DNA of 64,000 nucleotides from CALKJU01 sp046349355 (GCA_046349355.1 JAXMCM010000022.1:190055-254054), one strand, 5' to 3'; shown: positions 49,860 to 59,746, counted from the first letter of the stretch. Program-made: numbers and translations. The notes: generated by a model from the letters alone, not told the origin.

Positions 49860-50390
49860 CTACTGCGGCAGGTCGGCCTGGACGCTGACCTTGATCATCT
49901 TGTCCGGGTTGCGCGGCGGCTCGCCGGGGGTGATCTTGTCGACCAGCTCCATGCCCTCGATGACCTGGCCCCAGACGGTGTACTGGCCGTTCAGGTGCGA
50001 CGCCGGGGCGAAGCAGATGAAGAACTGGCTGTTGCCGCTGTTCGGGTTGGCCGAGCGGGCCATGCCGACGGTGCCGCGGCGGAACGGCATCTGCGAGAAC
50101 TCGGCCGGCAGGTTCGGCTTGTTCGAGCGGCCGGTGCCGGTGCCGGTCGGGTCGCCGGTCTGCGCCATGAAGCCCGGGATCACCCGGTGGAAGACGACGC
50201 CGTCGTAGAAGCCCTCGCGCGCCAGCTCCTTGATGCGCTGGACGTGCTGCGGCGCGACCTCCGGGAACATCTCGATCACCACCTTGCCGGAGGCGAGCTC
50301 GATGACGAGGGTGTCTTCGGGCGAGGCCGCGTCGGCGGCGTTGGCCATGGTCAAGACGAGGCTCCCGAGAAGGATGTCGCGGCGGCGCAT
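49860..50390 (-). CDS. exported cyclophilin-type peptidyl-prolyl isomerase
   Basis: A 176-residue protein. It begins with RRRDILLGSLVLTMANA, a signal sequence, possibly Tat because of the arginines. The isomerase domain has FHRVIPGFMAQTGDPTG, NSGNSQFFICFA and YTVWGQVIEGM, all core active-site motifs. It catalyses proline cis-trans isomerisation, probably in the periplasm. The ATG at 50390 is preferred; an in-frame start at 50429 would add 13 residues ahead of the signal. Confidence 0.93.
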   Translation of the reverse strand: MRRRDILLGSLVLTMANAADAASPEDTLVIELASGKVVIEMFPEVAPQHVQRIKELAREGFYDGVVFHRVIPGFMAQTGDPTGTGTGRSNKPNLPAEFSQMPFRRGTVGMARSANPNSGNSQFFICFAPASHLNGQYTVWGQVIEGMELVDKITPGEPPRNPDKMIKVSVQADLPQ

Positions 50391-50540
50391 GGGCTCGGCT
50401 GTCGCTGGGTGAGCGCGCCCGGCCCGCAAGGTCCCGGCGCTGGCGGCTGACTAGCGCACCCGGCGGCGAATCCCAACCGTTTTCGCCCGCGCGGCGTCGG
50501 TGCCGTCGCCGCCGCCGAGGATGACAGCGGGGGCGGGGCT

Positions 50541-52184
50541 GTGCGACAAGCCGGCGCCCGTCCGACCGACCTGCCGGAGCCCGACCCCTTGGCCGAGTTC
50601 GACCCGGCGCAGATCCCCGCCGAGGCGGGGCGGCGCCGCACCTTCGCGATCATCTCGCATCCCGACGCCGGCAAGACCACGCTGACCGAGAAGCTGCTGC
50701 TGTTCGGCGGCGCCATCCATCTCGCCGGCGAGGTCAAGGCGCGCGGCGAGCGGCGGCGGGCGCGCTCGGACTGGATGGCGATCGAGCAGAAGCGCGGCAT
50801 CTCGGTCACCACCTCGGTGATGACCTTCGAGTGGGGCGGCTGCGTCTTCAACCTGCTCGACACGCCGGGCCACGAGGACTTCTCGGAGGACACCTACCGG
50901 ACGCTGACCGCGGTCGACAGTGCGGTCATGGTCATCGACGCCGCCAAGGGCATCGAGCCGCAGACCCGCAAGCTGTTCGAGGTCTGCCGGCTGCGCGACG
51001 TGCCGATCATGACCTTCGTCAACAAGATGGACCGCGAGGCGCGCGACCCGATCGAGCTGCTCGACGAGATCGCCGACCAGCTGCAGCTGGAGACCAGCCC
51101 GGCGGTGTGGCCGCTGGGCATGGGCCTGGGCTTCCGCGGCGTCTACGACCTGTGGCGCGACCGCTCGGTGCTGCTGACCGGCGAGGAGGGCCTGGCCAGC
51201 GAGACCGAGGTGGCGGGCTTCGACCGGGCTGCCCTCGCCCTCAGGATGCCGAAGGACGAGCTCGACCGGCTCGAGCAGGAGCTCGACCTGGTCAAGGGGG
51301 CGATGCCGGCCTTCGACCGCGCCACCTACCGCCAGGGCCACCAGACGCCCGTCTTCTTCGGCTCGGCCCTGCGCACCTTCGGCGTCCGCGGCCTGCTGCA
51401 GGCGCTGGCCGACCATGCGCCGAGCCCGCGGCCGCAGCCGGCCGAGCCCGCCCCGGTCGAGCCCGACCTGCCCGAGGTCACCGGCTTCGTCTTCAAGGTC
51501 CAGGCCAACATGGACCCCAAGCACCGCGACCGCATCGCCTTCGTCCGGCTGTGCTCGGGCCACTTCGCCCGCGGCATGCGCCTGGGCCTCGCCCGCGGCG
51601 GCAAGGCGCTGAACGTCCACAACCCGATCTTCTTCCTCGCCCGCGAGCGCGAGCTGGCCGAGGAGGCCTGGCCCGGCGACATCATCGGCGTGCCCAACCA
51701 CGGCCAGCTGCGGGTCGGCGATGCGCTGAGCGAGGGTGCGGCGGTGCGCTTCACCGGCATCCCCAACTTCGCGCCCGAGATCCTGATGCGCGTGCGGCTC
51801 GCCGATCCAATGCGCGCCAAGCATCTCGGCCGGGCCCTGGCCGACCTCGCCGAGGAGGGCGTCACCCAGGTGTTCCGGCCGCAGCTCGGCAACGAGTGGA
51901 TCGTCGGCGTGGTCGGCCAGCTGCAGCTCGACGTGCTGCAGACCCGGCTCGAGTCCGAGTACGACGTGCCGATCAGCTTCGAGGCCGCCCCCTACGTCAC
52001 CGCCCGCTGGTGCGACGCCGACGACCGCGCCGAGCTCGAGCGCTTCCTCAACGCCAAGCGCGCGAGCCTGGCGCTCGACCGCGACGAGAACCCGGTCTTC
52101 CTCGCCCGCAACACCTGGGACCTCGGCCGGGTGCAGGAGGACTTCCCGAAGATCCGCTTCACCGCCACCCGCGAGCGGCACTGA
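50541..52184 (+). CDS. prfC: peptide chain release factor 3
   Basis: A 547-residue GTPase that removes RF1/RF2 from the ribosome after termination. G1 is ISHPDAGKTTLTEKLL, G3 is DTPGHEDFSEDTYR, and G4 is FVNKMDREARDP. Sequence after the GTPase domain (KVQANMDPKHRDRIAFVRL quoted in part) matches RF3. It starts at a GTG. Divergent from the cyclophilin gene. The full length fits the family. Confidence 0.96.
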   Translation: MRQAGARPTDLPEPDPLAEFDPAQIPAEAGRRRTFAIISHPDAGKTTLTEKLLLFGGAIHLAGEVKARGERRRARSDWMAIEQKRGISVTTSVMTFEWGGCVFNLLDTPGHEDFSEDTYRTLTAVDSAVMVIDAAKGIEPQTRKLFEVCRLRDVPIMTFVNKMDREARDPIELLDEIADQLQLETSPAVWPLGMGLGFRGVYDLWRDRSVLLTGEEGLASETEVAGFDRAALALRMPKDELDRLEQELDLVKGAMPAFDRATYRQGHQTPVFFGSALRTFGVRGLLQALADHAPSPRPQPAEPAPVEPDLPEVTGFVFKVQANMDPKHRDRIAFVRLCSGHFARGMRLGLARGGKALNVHNPIFFLARERELAEEAWPGDIIGVPNHGQLRVGDALSEGAAVRFTGIPNFAPEILMRVRLADPMRAKHLGRALADLAEEGVTQVFRPQLGNEWIVGVVGQLQLDVLQTRLESEYDVPISFEAAPYVTARWCDADDRAELERFLNAKRASLALDRDENPVFLARNTWDLGRVQEDFPKIRFTATRERH

Positions 52185-52187
52185 GGC

Positions 52188-53873
52188 TCAGGCCGGCCCC
52201 AGCGCCCGCACCGCCTCCTCGACCGTCCGGAACACCCGCTCGCGGCCGACCGCCTCGATCAGGCCGCTGGTCTCGGCCGCCGCGGCGGCGCGCGGCGCCT
52301 CGAGGCGGGCGATCGCCACCCGCACGCCCTGCCCGTCGAGCTGGCGGACCAGCTCGATCACCTGCAGGGCGCCGGTGTAGTCGATGTCGATGATCCCGGT
52401 CGCCTCCAGCACCAGCAGCCGGGCCGGCGGACTGGCCGCGGCGACGGCGTCGCGGATCAGCCGGGCGAGGTAGTGCGCGTTGGTGAAGTGCAGCGGCGCC
52501 GGGATCGCGATCACCACGACCCCCGGCACGGTCTCGCCACGGTTGACCGCGTTCGGCTGCCACCAGACGCTGGTGCCGGGCACCCGCGCCAGCCGGACCG
52601 GCGCCGGCCGGGCGACGACGTAGAGGCCGTGCACCAGCGCCAACAGGATGCCGGCGATCATCCCGTCCTGGATCGGCAGCACGACGATCAGCAGCAGGGT
52701 CGCCAGCATCTGCAGGAACTCGCCGCGGCTGCGGCGGCGGATGTCGCGCATCGCCGACAGGCGGAAGATGCTGGCGCCGACGAACAGCAGCACGCCGGCC
52801 AGGGCGGCCCGCGGCACCTGCGCCAGCAGGCCCGTGCCGAACAGCAGCAGCCCGGCGAAGACCGCGACGGCGACCAGGCAGGCCAGCTGCGAGCGGCCGC
52901 CCGAGCCGGCGACGATGGCGGTGCTGGGCGGGCTGGCATCGACCGGGAAGGCGCCGAGCAGGCCGGCCAGCAGGTTGCCGGCGCCGACCCCGGCATAGTC
53001 GCGGTCGACCTGCGGCTCGCCCGGCGGTGGCGGCGGGAAGGCCCGGGTCACCGCCGCGGTCTGCACCATGCAGACCAGCGCCACGACGCCGGCCAGCGGC
53101 GCCAGCCGGCCCAGCGTCGCGAGGTCGAGTTGCGGCAGCGACGGCTGCGGCAGGCCGCCCGGCACCGTGCCGAGCAGGGCGACGCCGTGCGCCGGCAGGT
53201 CGAGCAGCGCCGCCAGCGCCGCGGCGAGGACGAGGCCGATCAGGGCTCCGGGAAAGCGCGGCCCGAGCCGGCGCCCGCCGACGACGATGCCGAGCACCAG
53301 CAGGCCCAGCAGCAGCGGTGCCGGCCGCGCCTCGGGCAGGTGGCGCAGGAGGTCGAGCAGGCGCCGCAGCATCTGCCCGTCGGTCGAGGCCGGCACGCCC
53401 AGCAGCACCGGCAGCTGGCCGATCACGATGTGCACGGCGACCCCGCCGAGGAAGCCCGTGGTCACCGGGACCGAGACGAGGTCGGCGATCCAGCCCATCC
53501 GCAGGATGCCCGACAGCAGCAGGATCGTGCCGACCATCAGCGCGAAGGTGGCGGCGAGCGCGGCATAGGCGGGCGAGCCCGGGACGGCCGCCAGCGCCAG
53601 GCCGGCGGCGAAGATCGGGGCGATGGTCGAATCGGCCGCCACCGACATGAAGCGGTTGGCGCCGACCAGGGCGAAGCCGAGGCCGCCGGCGATGAAGGCG
53701 TAGAAGCCGAACTGCGGCGGCAGGCCGGCGAGGTGCGCCGTCGCCATCTGCGCCGGCAGCTGGATCGCCGTCAGCATCAGCCCGGCGGCGAGGTCGCCGG
53801 CGAGCCAGCCCGGCCGCCAGCCCTGCAGCGTCGGCAGGACCGGCCACGGCCGCGGCGGCCCCGGTGACGCCAT
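52188..53873 (-). CDS. SulP family anion transporter with STAS domain
   Basis: A 561-residue transporter. About ten to twelve hydrophobic segments come first, with the SulP opening LPTLQGWRPGWLAGDLAAG and AAVTRAFPPPP. The C-terminal STAS domain (about 440-560) has LVLEATGIIDIDYTGALQVI. SulP proteins carry sulfate, bicarbonate or organic acids; the substrate is not proven. The D-x-D/S phosphorylation-like site of STAS reads DIDYTG. It converges with prfC, 3 bp apart. Confidence 0.92.
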   Translation of the reverse strand: MASPGPPRPWPVLPTLQGWRPGWLAGDLAAGLMLTAIQLPAQMATAHLAGLPPQFGFYAFIAGGLGFALVGANRFMSVAADSTIAPIFAAGLALAAVPGSPAYAALAATFALMVGTILLLSGILRMGWIADLVSVPVTTGFLGGVAVHIVIGQLPVLLGVPASTDGQMLRRLLDLLRHLPEARPAPLLLGLLVLGIVVGGRRLGPRFPGALIGLVLAAALAALLDLPAHGVALLGTVPGGLPQPSLPQLDLATLGRLAPLAGVVALVCMVQTAAVTRAFPPPPPGEPQVDRDYAGVGAGNLLAGLLGAFPVDASPPSTAIVAGSGGRSQLACLVAVAVFAGLLLFGTGLLAQVPRAALAGVLLFVGASIFRLSAMRDIRRRSRGEFLQMLATLLLIVVLPIQDGMIAGILLALVHGLYVVARPAPVRLARVPGTSVWWQPNAVNRGETVPGVVVIAIPAPLHFTNAHYLARLIRDAVAAASPPARLLVLEATGIIDIDYTGALQVIELVRQLDGQGVRVAIARLEAPRAAAAAETSGLIEAVGRERVFRTVEEAVRALGPA

Positions 53874-54050
53874 GCGATGCTTCCTCCCGCGCCGCCGGGA
53901 CCCCGTCCCGACCCCTCCGGCCGCCGCCCCCGGCGGGCGGTGCCGGGCGATCCTCGCAGGCCCGGGCGGCGCGGTCGACCGTCGTCGCCCCGACCCCCCG
54001 CGGGAGGCAGCCGCCGCCGGCCCGGGCTGGGCGCCGGCGGGCGGGCCGGG

Positions 54051-54539
54051 CTAGCCGTCGGTGGTCGCGGCCGCCCGGCGCAGGGCCTGGGGCGTGCGGC
54101 GGACCAGGCGGTGCTGGCGGCTGCCGTCCTGGTGGCGCAGGGCCATGCCGGCGTCCTCGAACCACTCGAAGAAGATCGGCCAGTCGACCGCCTCGACCCG
54201 CTCCCCGGGACCGGTCGAGCCCGGAAAGACGATGCGCAGGAGCGCGTCGGTGCTGTCGTCGACGCGGCTGACCAGGGCCGGCCGGCCGCCCAGCCGCTCG
54301 GCCCAGCCGCGGATGTGCGCGTGGTCGGCCGAGACGATCTCCGCGGGCTCGGCCAGGGCCGGGTCGCCGCGCCCCAGCCCGGTGTGGCCGTAGGGCTCCT
54401 TCAGCGGCGGATGGTCGGCGGCGCCGTCGTCGCCGGTCAGCGCTCCCTCGAACTGGCGGTCCCTGGCGATGGCCTCGGCCTTCAGCGGCTCGCTGCGCCG
54501 GTCGACCGGCTGGATCGGCCGCTGTGACGGGCTCGGCAT
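54051..54539 (-). CDS. small protein with a domain often labelled '1,4-alpha-glucan branching enzyme'
   Basis: A 162-residue protein. The N-terminal half is low-complexity and polar. Its second half (HAHIRGWAERLGGRPALVSR, then LLRIVFPG, then DWPIFFEWFEDAGMALRHQD) matches a small family commonly annotated as a branching enzyme although it lacks the glycosidase barrel. The true function is unknown. The ATG at 54539 follows a GGAG site. The frame reaches 54557 at a TTG. The 177 bp between it and the SulP gene hold no gene. Confidence 0.7.
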   Translation of the reverse strand: MPSPSQRPIQPVDRRSEPLKAEAIARDRQFEGALTGDDGAADHPPLKEPYGHTGLGRGDPALAEPAEIVSADHAHIRGWAERLGGRPALVSRVDDSTDALLRIVFPGSTGPGERVEAVDWPIFFEWFEDAGMALRHQDGSRQHRLVRRTPQALRRAAATTDG

Positions 54540-54681
54540 CGAACGAACTCCGGGCAAGTGGAAGATGCGCCCTCAACTAGCGGCGATCGAAGGCGGTTCC
54601 GTGCCGCCCGCCGCGCGCCCGCCCCGCCCGCCCGGGGGTCGCCACCTCCCGGGCCAGGCCTCCGCCCTGGTCCCGGGCCCG

Positions 54682-55208
54682 CAAGTCCTTGAAATCGGCC
54701 AGGAATCGTCTTCCCGGGTTCGCTCGGTCAGGCGGCCGTACCTGGAGGGCGCTGCCCAAGTCGTTGAAAAGGTGGGCGAATCGTCTTTCCGGGTTCGTTC
54801 GGTCAGGCGGCCCTGCCAGGAAGGCGCCGCCCAAGTCGTTGAAAAGGCGAGCCAATCGCCTTGCCGGGTTCGCTCGGTCAGGCGGCCCTGGTGCCGGAGG
54901 CTGCGGCCAAGTGATTGGAATGGTGGGGGAATCGGCGTGCCGGGTTGGTCCGGCGGCGGGCTGTGGCGGCGGGGCGGCGGGCCGGCGCCGCGCAAGTGCC
55001 TGGAATCGGCCGGGAATCGCCTTCCCGGGTTCGCTCGGTCAACGGGTCCGTTCGCCCGAGGCCGCGGGCAAGTCCCTGAATCGCGAAGGAATCGCCGTCC
55101 CGGGTTGGCCGGCCGTCGGCCTCCGGCGGCGCCGGAGGCCTGCCGGTGGCGCGCAAGTCGTTGAAATCGGCTGAAAACGGTTCCCGGTTCGTCCGGCAAA
55201 CCGCGGGC
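54682..55208. repeat. seven-copy 75-85 bp tandem repeat array
   Basis: Seven tandem units start with CAAGT at 54682, 54757, 54832, 54908, 54993, 55069 and 55154; the last is incomplete. Unit lengths are 75, 75, 76, 85, 76 and 85 bp. The conserved core is CAAGTCGTTGAAA, then AATCG(C/T)CTT, then CCGGGTTCGCTCGGTCA; the end of each unit varies. Several units can form a short hairpin, GGGAA-TCGCC-TTCCC in unit five, with paired changes in others. Lengths are not all multiples of three, so it is not a coding repeat. Small ORFs across it are shadows. Confidence 0.8.
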
Positions 55209-55502
55209 CCGTCGAGGGGTCGCGAGGGCTTCCTCCGGTGAGTCGCCTTGCCGGGCTGGTCCGGCAGGGTGTGGCGGCAGGGGCGGGCGGACGAGGACTC
55301 GGCGGGGGCATGGCGGCGGCTCGCGGCAGGGCACCGGCGGGCAGGATAGCATGGATCGGACGAAAGTCCTAGACCGGGCTGGCGCCGGCGGGCGGGAGCG
55401 CCGGGGCGGCGGGAGCCTCGCCTCCGGGCGGCGGACGCGCTATGCAGGCGGGGCGGAGGGCACCGCCGCGAGCCAGGCGGGACGGCGGTGCGGTCCAGGC
55501 CG

Positions 55503-55576
55503 GCGGGCGTGGTGAAAGGGCAGAACGGCGGGCTTCCATCCCGCAGACACGAGTTCGATCCTCGTCGCCCGCTCCA
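55503..55576 (+). tRNA. tRNA-Gly(TCC)
   Basis: A 74-base cloverleaf with the CCA end encoded. The acceptor stem is GCGGGCG with CGCCCGC, the anticodon stem GCGGG and CCCGC encloses CTTCCAT with anticodon TCC, and the T arm is ACGAG-TTCGATC-CTCGT. The D stem, GTGA against GAAC, has two Watson-Crick pairs plus a tandem G-A/A-G mismatch, which is unusual although such pairs can be stable. It lies exactly at the left edge of the low-GC insert. Confidence 0.88.
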
Positions 55577-58049
55577 GCACTCTGTTGTTCTCCAGGCTTC
55601 AGTGACCGATCAGCCTGCAGGTGAGGTTACTGATCATAGCGCGTAGCTTCTCGATGGCTTTCCGACACTTCTAGCTGACGCTAATGTGTCAAATGAGGAA
55701 ATGGAGCTCTTCAGTGCGATTCCTAGCTCGATCTTACAAGTGAGATCTGCAGTTGGGCACGCCGTTCGATAGGCCGCATTGGCATAATGCCGAGAGCATT
55801 CGCGATCACGACCACGCAGTCGAAATAGCCCAAGTACGTTGATAGATGTTATCAAGAAGGCCTTGAAATCATAGCGATAACTGATCACAAACGAGCCTAG
55901 ATATATTGAATTCTGCAGGACCTACCTTATTTGTCAGCAGGGTATCAATCATATATTTGCGGTTTAATCCAGCTAACGTAGGACAGGACTTCATTGTCTG
56001 CATTTTGCCGACACAATACGACCATTGAACTACATTAATCTTTGGGCGTCCTAACGCTTCGATGCAACAGGCGCTGATCCCTCCAGAAAAAGATTTAACG
56101 GCCATCATAGCGAAGTTCAAGAAGAAAAGCAATCACCGCGGACTTGGATTTGTCCCCATTCGCAGAGCAATCTGGTATCTTTTCGATAGCATAGAATCGC
56201 GGATCTACAAGCCGAATTTGTCAATCAATCTTATGTGCATTGAAGTCAAAGCCACCTGAGCAATGAGAAAAACTCTTTCTCGCCCGCTCCTCTAGAACGA
56301 TCTATGAGCTCGGACAATATAACACTAAAATAATAATTTCCAACACTACAAGCTTACCCTATAGCGAGCGCTTGATCTCTCAAAGGCATCTCGGCGAAAT
56401 TGCAAAGAGATCGTTGACATCGGCGGTGGCGATCAATTTCGGTTTAACATCCTAGATCGCAGGCAAAGCTAAGAGTTCCTCGCGACCGACATGACGCCAA
56501 GAGGACAGGGATAAATTTCTTCGGAAGTGAGCACAAGCCAATGTCCTTTCACAGCGAGACGCGTTGCCTTGTTGTAGACGCAGAGCAATTTCTTGATCGG
56601 GACCCTTCGCTTATTAATGCTAGTGAGCGCGAGAGCAGTCCAAGCATACCTCATTGTCGAGCGAACTTGCTGGGAGACGCAGAATAGTAATCTTGATCGA
56701 GCCATCCTGTCGTGATCTTGAATAACATTTAATCAAGAAATGTGCGACTGACGCATCGTTAGGATAGCCAAGTCATGGATCTGACTAAAGCTTTGGGGCA
56801 GGAAGTCCTTGAATCTTCGCCATCAAGCCGATGCCACAAGCTTAATACTAATGAGCTCGCTGCGGTTAGGCGCCTCCGAGCGCCCGAAGTGGTCGCCTTT
56901 ACTCATTCGAGTCTTGGTGACAATGTCTCCCCTTAGTGAATTGATTTGTGCGAAAGAGAGGGATGAAGGTCGATCTTAGAAATTCGTGACGGAGCCGAGC
57001 AGGACTTCAAGATTGGATCGCCGATTTCATTGACGCTGCCGCGATTTGCGGGCATCCCGCTCTTTTGATCTACAACGATCGAACAACTGCGCTGATTGAT
57101 GAACTTCATCGAGCGCCACAACTTTGCGTTCAGCTCGACGCGCGATGTACTGTCGCGGGCGAAGAAATTGGGGAAGATGATTCTTGAATGCGCAAATGTG
57201 CTCCCGCATCATGGAGGTTATCCGCGAGGCTTGGCGCAATCGTATGGTCGATTTGCGCAGACAGCTCAGTGGAGCTGATCTTGATCTTGAAATCGAACTA
57301 GAAGAATGAAGCAAAGATATTTTTTCTCAGCGCGAAGCTATTTCAAATTCATTGCATTACAGATTACGCCAACCGCGGGCTGACCATCGCCTGCCAAGCT
57401 ATTGTGAGCAATGGCAGAACGGCCTTGGTTTAAGCAGATGAAGGAGTCATTTGTTCAGGCCCACTGCATGAAGGACACGAAACTTTTAGAGGATGATCTA
57501 TATGGCATCTCGTTCATCTATAGCACAAGCTCATGAAGAATTTACGCCGCGGCGAGGTTGAGAATTGAGATTAGCAAAAGTCCGCGGAAGCCTACACGAT
57601 TCTTGCCGTGGCCGAGCAAACTCGCTTAGTTGGGCGCTGCGTTGAGTTTCGAAAGAGAAGTAGATGACTGTGAGATCAAGATGACTGTCACCGTGACGCA
57701 GGCCCATGGGACGCGTCCAAAGATTGTCTGGTCAGCGGTGACAGCCATAAGCGATCTCTGCCGCAGATGATCTGCGACCGCCGAGGAGGACCTATGATCG
57801 GTGTATCGGAATAGCCTGTGCTGCGAAGCAGCGCAAGGCAGGCAAATTGTTCAGTCGCAAGCCCATCCGGGAGTGCGCGACGCAGGTTGATCGCTCGCGC
57901 TAAAGGCGACGGAAGGCCTTCGGACGCAGCCGTGCTCGTTGCTGGAACATCCGACTTGGCTGAAGTCTGCACGTCCAACGATGGATGCGGTTTGGATTAT
58001 GCCGTGAATCTGGAAGATGTCGATACTTTTGCTGGAATCACAGATCCTC
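55577..58049. other. low-GC, gene-poor insert between tRNA-Gly and sufT
   Basis: About 2.5 kb that is visibly poorer in G and C (roughly half) than everything around it. It begins right after the tRNA CCA end and ends right at the sufT stop. No ORF over 103 codons gives a family I recognise. Small ORFs (55869-56132 minus, 56062-56259 plus, 56469-56705 minus, 56775-56936 plus) may be remnants. Around 56950-57310 coding-like pieces appear in changing frames, for example EVIREAWRNRMVDLRRQL ending at 57309. No integrase and no second copy of the tRNA end was found. It reads as a decayed foreign insert. Confidence 0.65.
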
Positions 58050-58478
58050 TCAGTAAATCATCCCCAGTTCCAGCTGCGCCTCCTCGGTCATCATCTGCGG
58101 GGTCCAGGGCGGCTCCCAGACGATGCTGACCTCGCAGGCGGTCACACCCTCGACCTGCTGGACCTTCTGCTCGACCTCAGGGGGCAGGGTCTCGGCGACC
58201 GGGCAGTGGGGGGAGGTCAGGGTCATGTCGATGCGGACGGTGTTGTCGTCCTCGACGTCGATCTTGTAGACCAGCCCCATGTCGTAGATGTTGACCGGGA
58301 TCTCCGGGTCGAAGACGGTCCGCAGCTGGGCGACGATGCGCTCGCCCAGGGCCTGGACCTCCTCCATCCGCGCCTTGTCGGGGGCGTTCTCATCCTGGGC
58401 GAGGAAGGCGGCAGCCCTGTCGAGGCCGGTCTGGTCGGTGGTGGCCCGGGCCGTGGTGTCGGCGCTGTCCACAGGCAT
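58050..58478 (-). CDS. sufT: SUF system Fe-S assembly protein SufT (DUF59/MIP18 family)
   Basis: A 142-residue protein with the DUF59 core: LRTVFDPEIPVNIYDMGLVY, then VRIDMTLTSPHCPVAETLP with the conserved cysteine, and VWEPPWTPQMM. SufT helps mature Fe-S proteins. A polar N-terminal extension precedes the domain. It starts 5 bp after sufS and is the last gene of the suf operon here; the low-GC insert begins right after its stop. Confidence 0.94.
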   Translation of the reverse strand: MPVDSADTTARATTDQTGLDRAAAFLAQDENAPDKARMEEVQALGERIVAQLRTVFDPEIPVNIYDMGLVYKIDVEDDNTVRIDMTLTSPHCPVAETLPPEVEQKVQQVEGVTACEVSIVWEPPWTPQMMTEEAQLELGMIY

Positions 58479-58483
58479 TCCCC

Positions 58484-59746
58484 CTACGAAAACATGTCGG
58501 CGACGCGGCGCAGGCTGGTGACCAGCGCGTCGATGTCGTCGGTGTCGTTGTGCACGCCCAGCGACGCGCGGGCGCTGGCGGGCAGGCCCAGGCGGTCGTG
58601 GACGGGCATCGCACAGTGGTGGCCGGTGCGGATGGCGATGCCGTCGAGGTCGAGCATGGTGCCGATGTCCTGCGGGTGGCAGCCGTCCATGACGAAGCTG
58701 AGCACGCCACTGCGCTCGCGCGGCTCGGCGATCAGGCGCAGGCCCGGGACCTGGCGCAGCGCCCGCTCGGCATAGGCGAGGAGCGCGGTCTCGTGGGCGT
58801 GGATGCGCTCCAGCCCGATCGCCTCCAGCCAGTCGACGGCGGTGCCCAGGGCGATGATCCCGGCGATGTCGGGGGTGCCGGCCTCGAAGCGGAACGGGAT
58901 GTCGTTCCAGGTGGTGCCGTCGAAGCTGACGCGCTCGATCATGTCGCCGCCGCCCATATAGGGCGGCATCGCCTCGAGCAGGGCTGCCCGGCCCCAGAGG
59001 ACGCCGGTGCCGGAGGGCCCGTACATCTTGTGGCCGGAGAAGACGAGGAAGTCGGCCCCCAGCGCCTGGACGTCGACCGGGCGGTGCTGCACGGCCTGGG
59101 CGGCGTCGACCAGCACCGGCACGCCGTGGCGGCGGGCCAGGGCCACGATGTCCTCGATGGGGTTGACCGTGCCCAGGGCGTTGGAGACCCAGACGACGGC
59201 GATCATCTTCGTGCGCGCAGTGACGAGCTGCGCGAAGGCGTCGAGGTCGAGGTCGCCCGTGCCGGTGATGGGGGCGGCGACGACGCGGGCCCCGGCCTCG
59301 GCCGCCATCATCTGCCAGGGGACGATGTTGGCGTGGTGCTCCATGGCGGTGACGAGGATCTCGTCGCCGGCCTGGAGCCGCGGGCGCAGGAAGCTGCGCG
59401 CCACGAGGTTGATGGCCTCGGTGGCGTTGCGGACGAAGACGATCTCGCGCCAGTCGGCGGCGTGGACGAAGCGCTGCACCTTGCGGCGCGCCTCGTCGTG
59501 CAGCGCCGTGGCGCGCTGGCTGAGGTCGTAGACGCCGCGGTGGATGTTGGCGTAGTCGCGCTCGTAGACGGTCTTCAGCGCGTCGATCACGCAGCGCGGC
59601 TTCTGGGCACTGGCGGCACTGTCGAGATAGACCAGCGGCCGGCCGTGCATGGTCGTGCGCAGGATCGGGAACTCGGCCCGGATCCGGGCGACGTCGAGCG
59701 GGGCGTCGGCCGGGGCGGGGTCGAGGCGGCGGGCGGCGGCGGTCAT
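58484..59746 (-). CDS. sufS: cysteine desulfurase SufS
   Basis: A 420-residue PLP enzyme that takes sulfur from cysteine for cluster assembly. The PLP lysine is in FLVFSGHKMYGPSGTGVL; the region HHANIVPWQ and the active-site cysteine loop RTGHHCAMPVHD are typical of group II desulfurases. The ATG at 59746 overlaps the sufD stop (ATGA). The frame is open upstream into sufD, but that part is a shadow. Confidence 0.96.
   Translation of the reverse strand: MTAAARRLDPAPADAPLDVARIRAEFPILRTTMHGRPLVYLDSAASAQKPRCVIDALKTVYERDYANIHRGVYDLSQRATALHDEARRKVQRFVHAADWREIVFVRNATEAINLVARSFLRPRLQAGDEILVTAMEHHANIVPWQMMAAEAGARVVAAPITGTGDLDLDAFAQLVTARTKMIAVVWVSNALGTVNPIEDIVALARRHGVPVLVDAAQAVQHRPVDVQALGADFLVFSGHKMYGPSGTGVLWGRAALLEAMPPYMGGGDMIERVSFDGTTWNDIPFRFEAGTPDIAGIIALGTAVDWLEAIGLERIHAHETALLAYAERALRQVPGLRLIAEPRERSGVLSFVMDGCHPQDIGTMLDLDGIAIRTGHHCAMPVHDRLGLPASARASLGVHNDTDDIDALVTSLRRVADMFS

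Noticed and set aside
54469..55164. 231-residue plus-strand ORF and a minus-strand partner across the repeat array
   Set aside because: The repeats change frame between units, so the ORFs are by-products of GC-rich sequence.
54682..55208. CRISPR array
   Set aside because: Repeats are long, diverged and contiguous, without unique spacers of fixed size or cas genes.
55442..55624. Small ORF across the tRNA gene
   Set aside because: It runs over the tRNA-Gly and is explained by it.
57411..57536. 41-residue ORF (MAERPWFKQMKESFVQAHC...) that faintly recalls a GerA-type germination protein start
   Set aside because: Too short and the match is by eye only; spore genes are not expected here.
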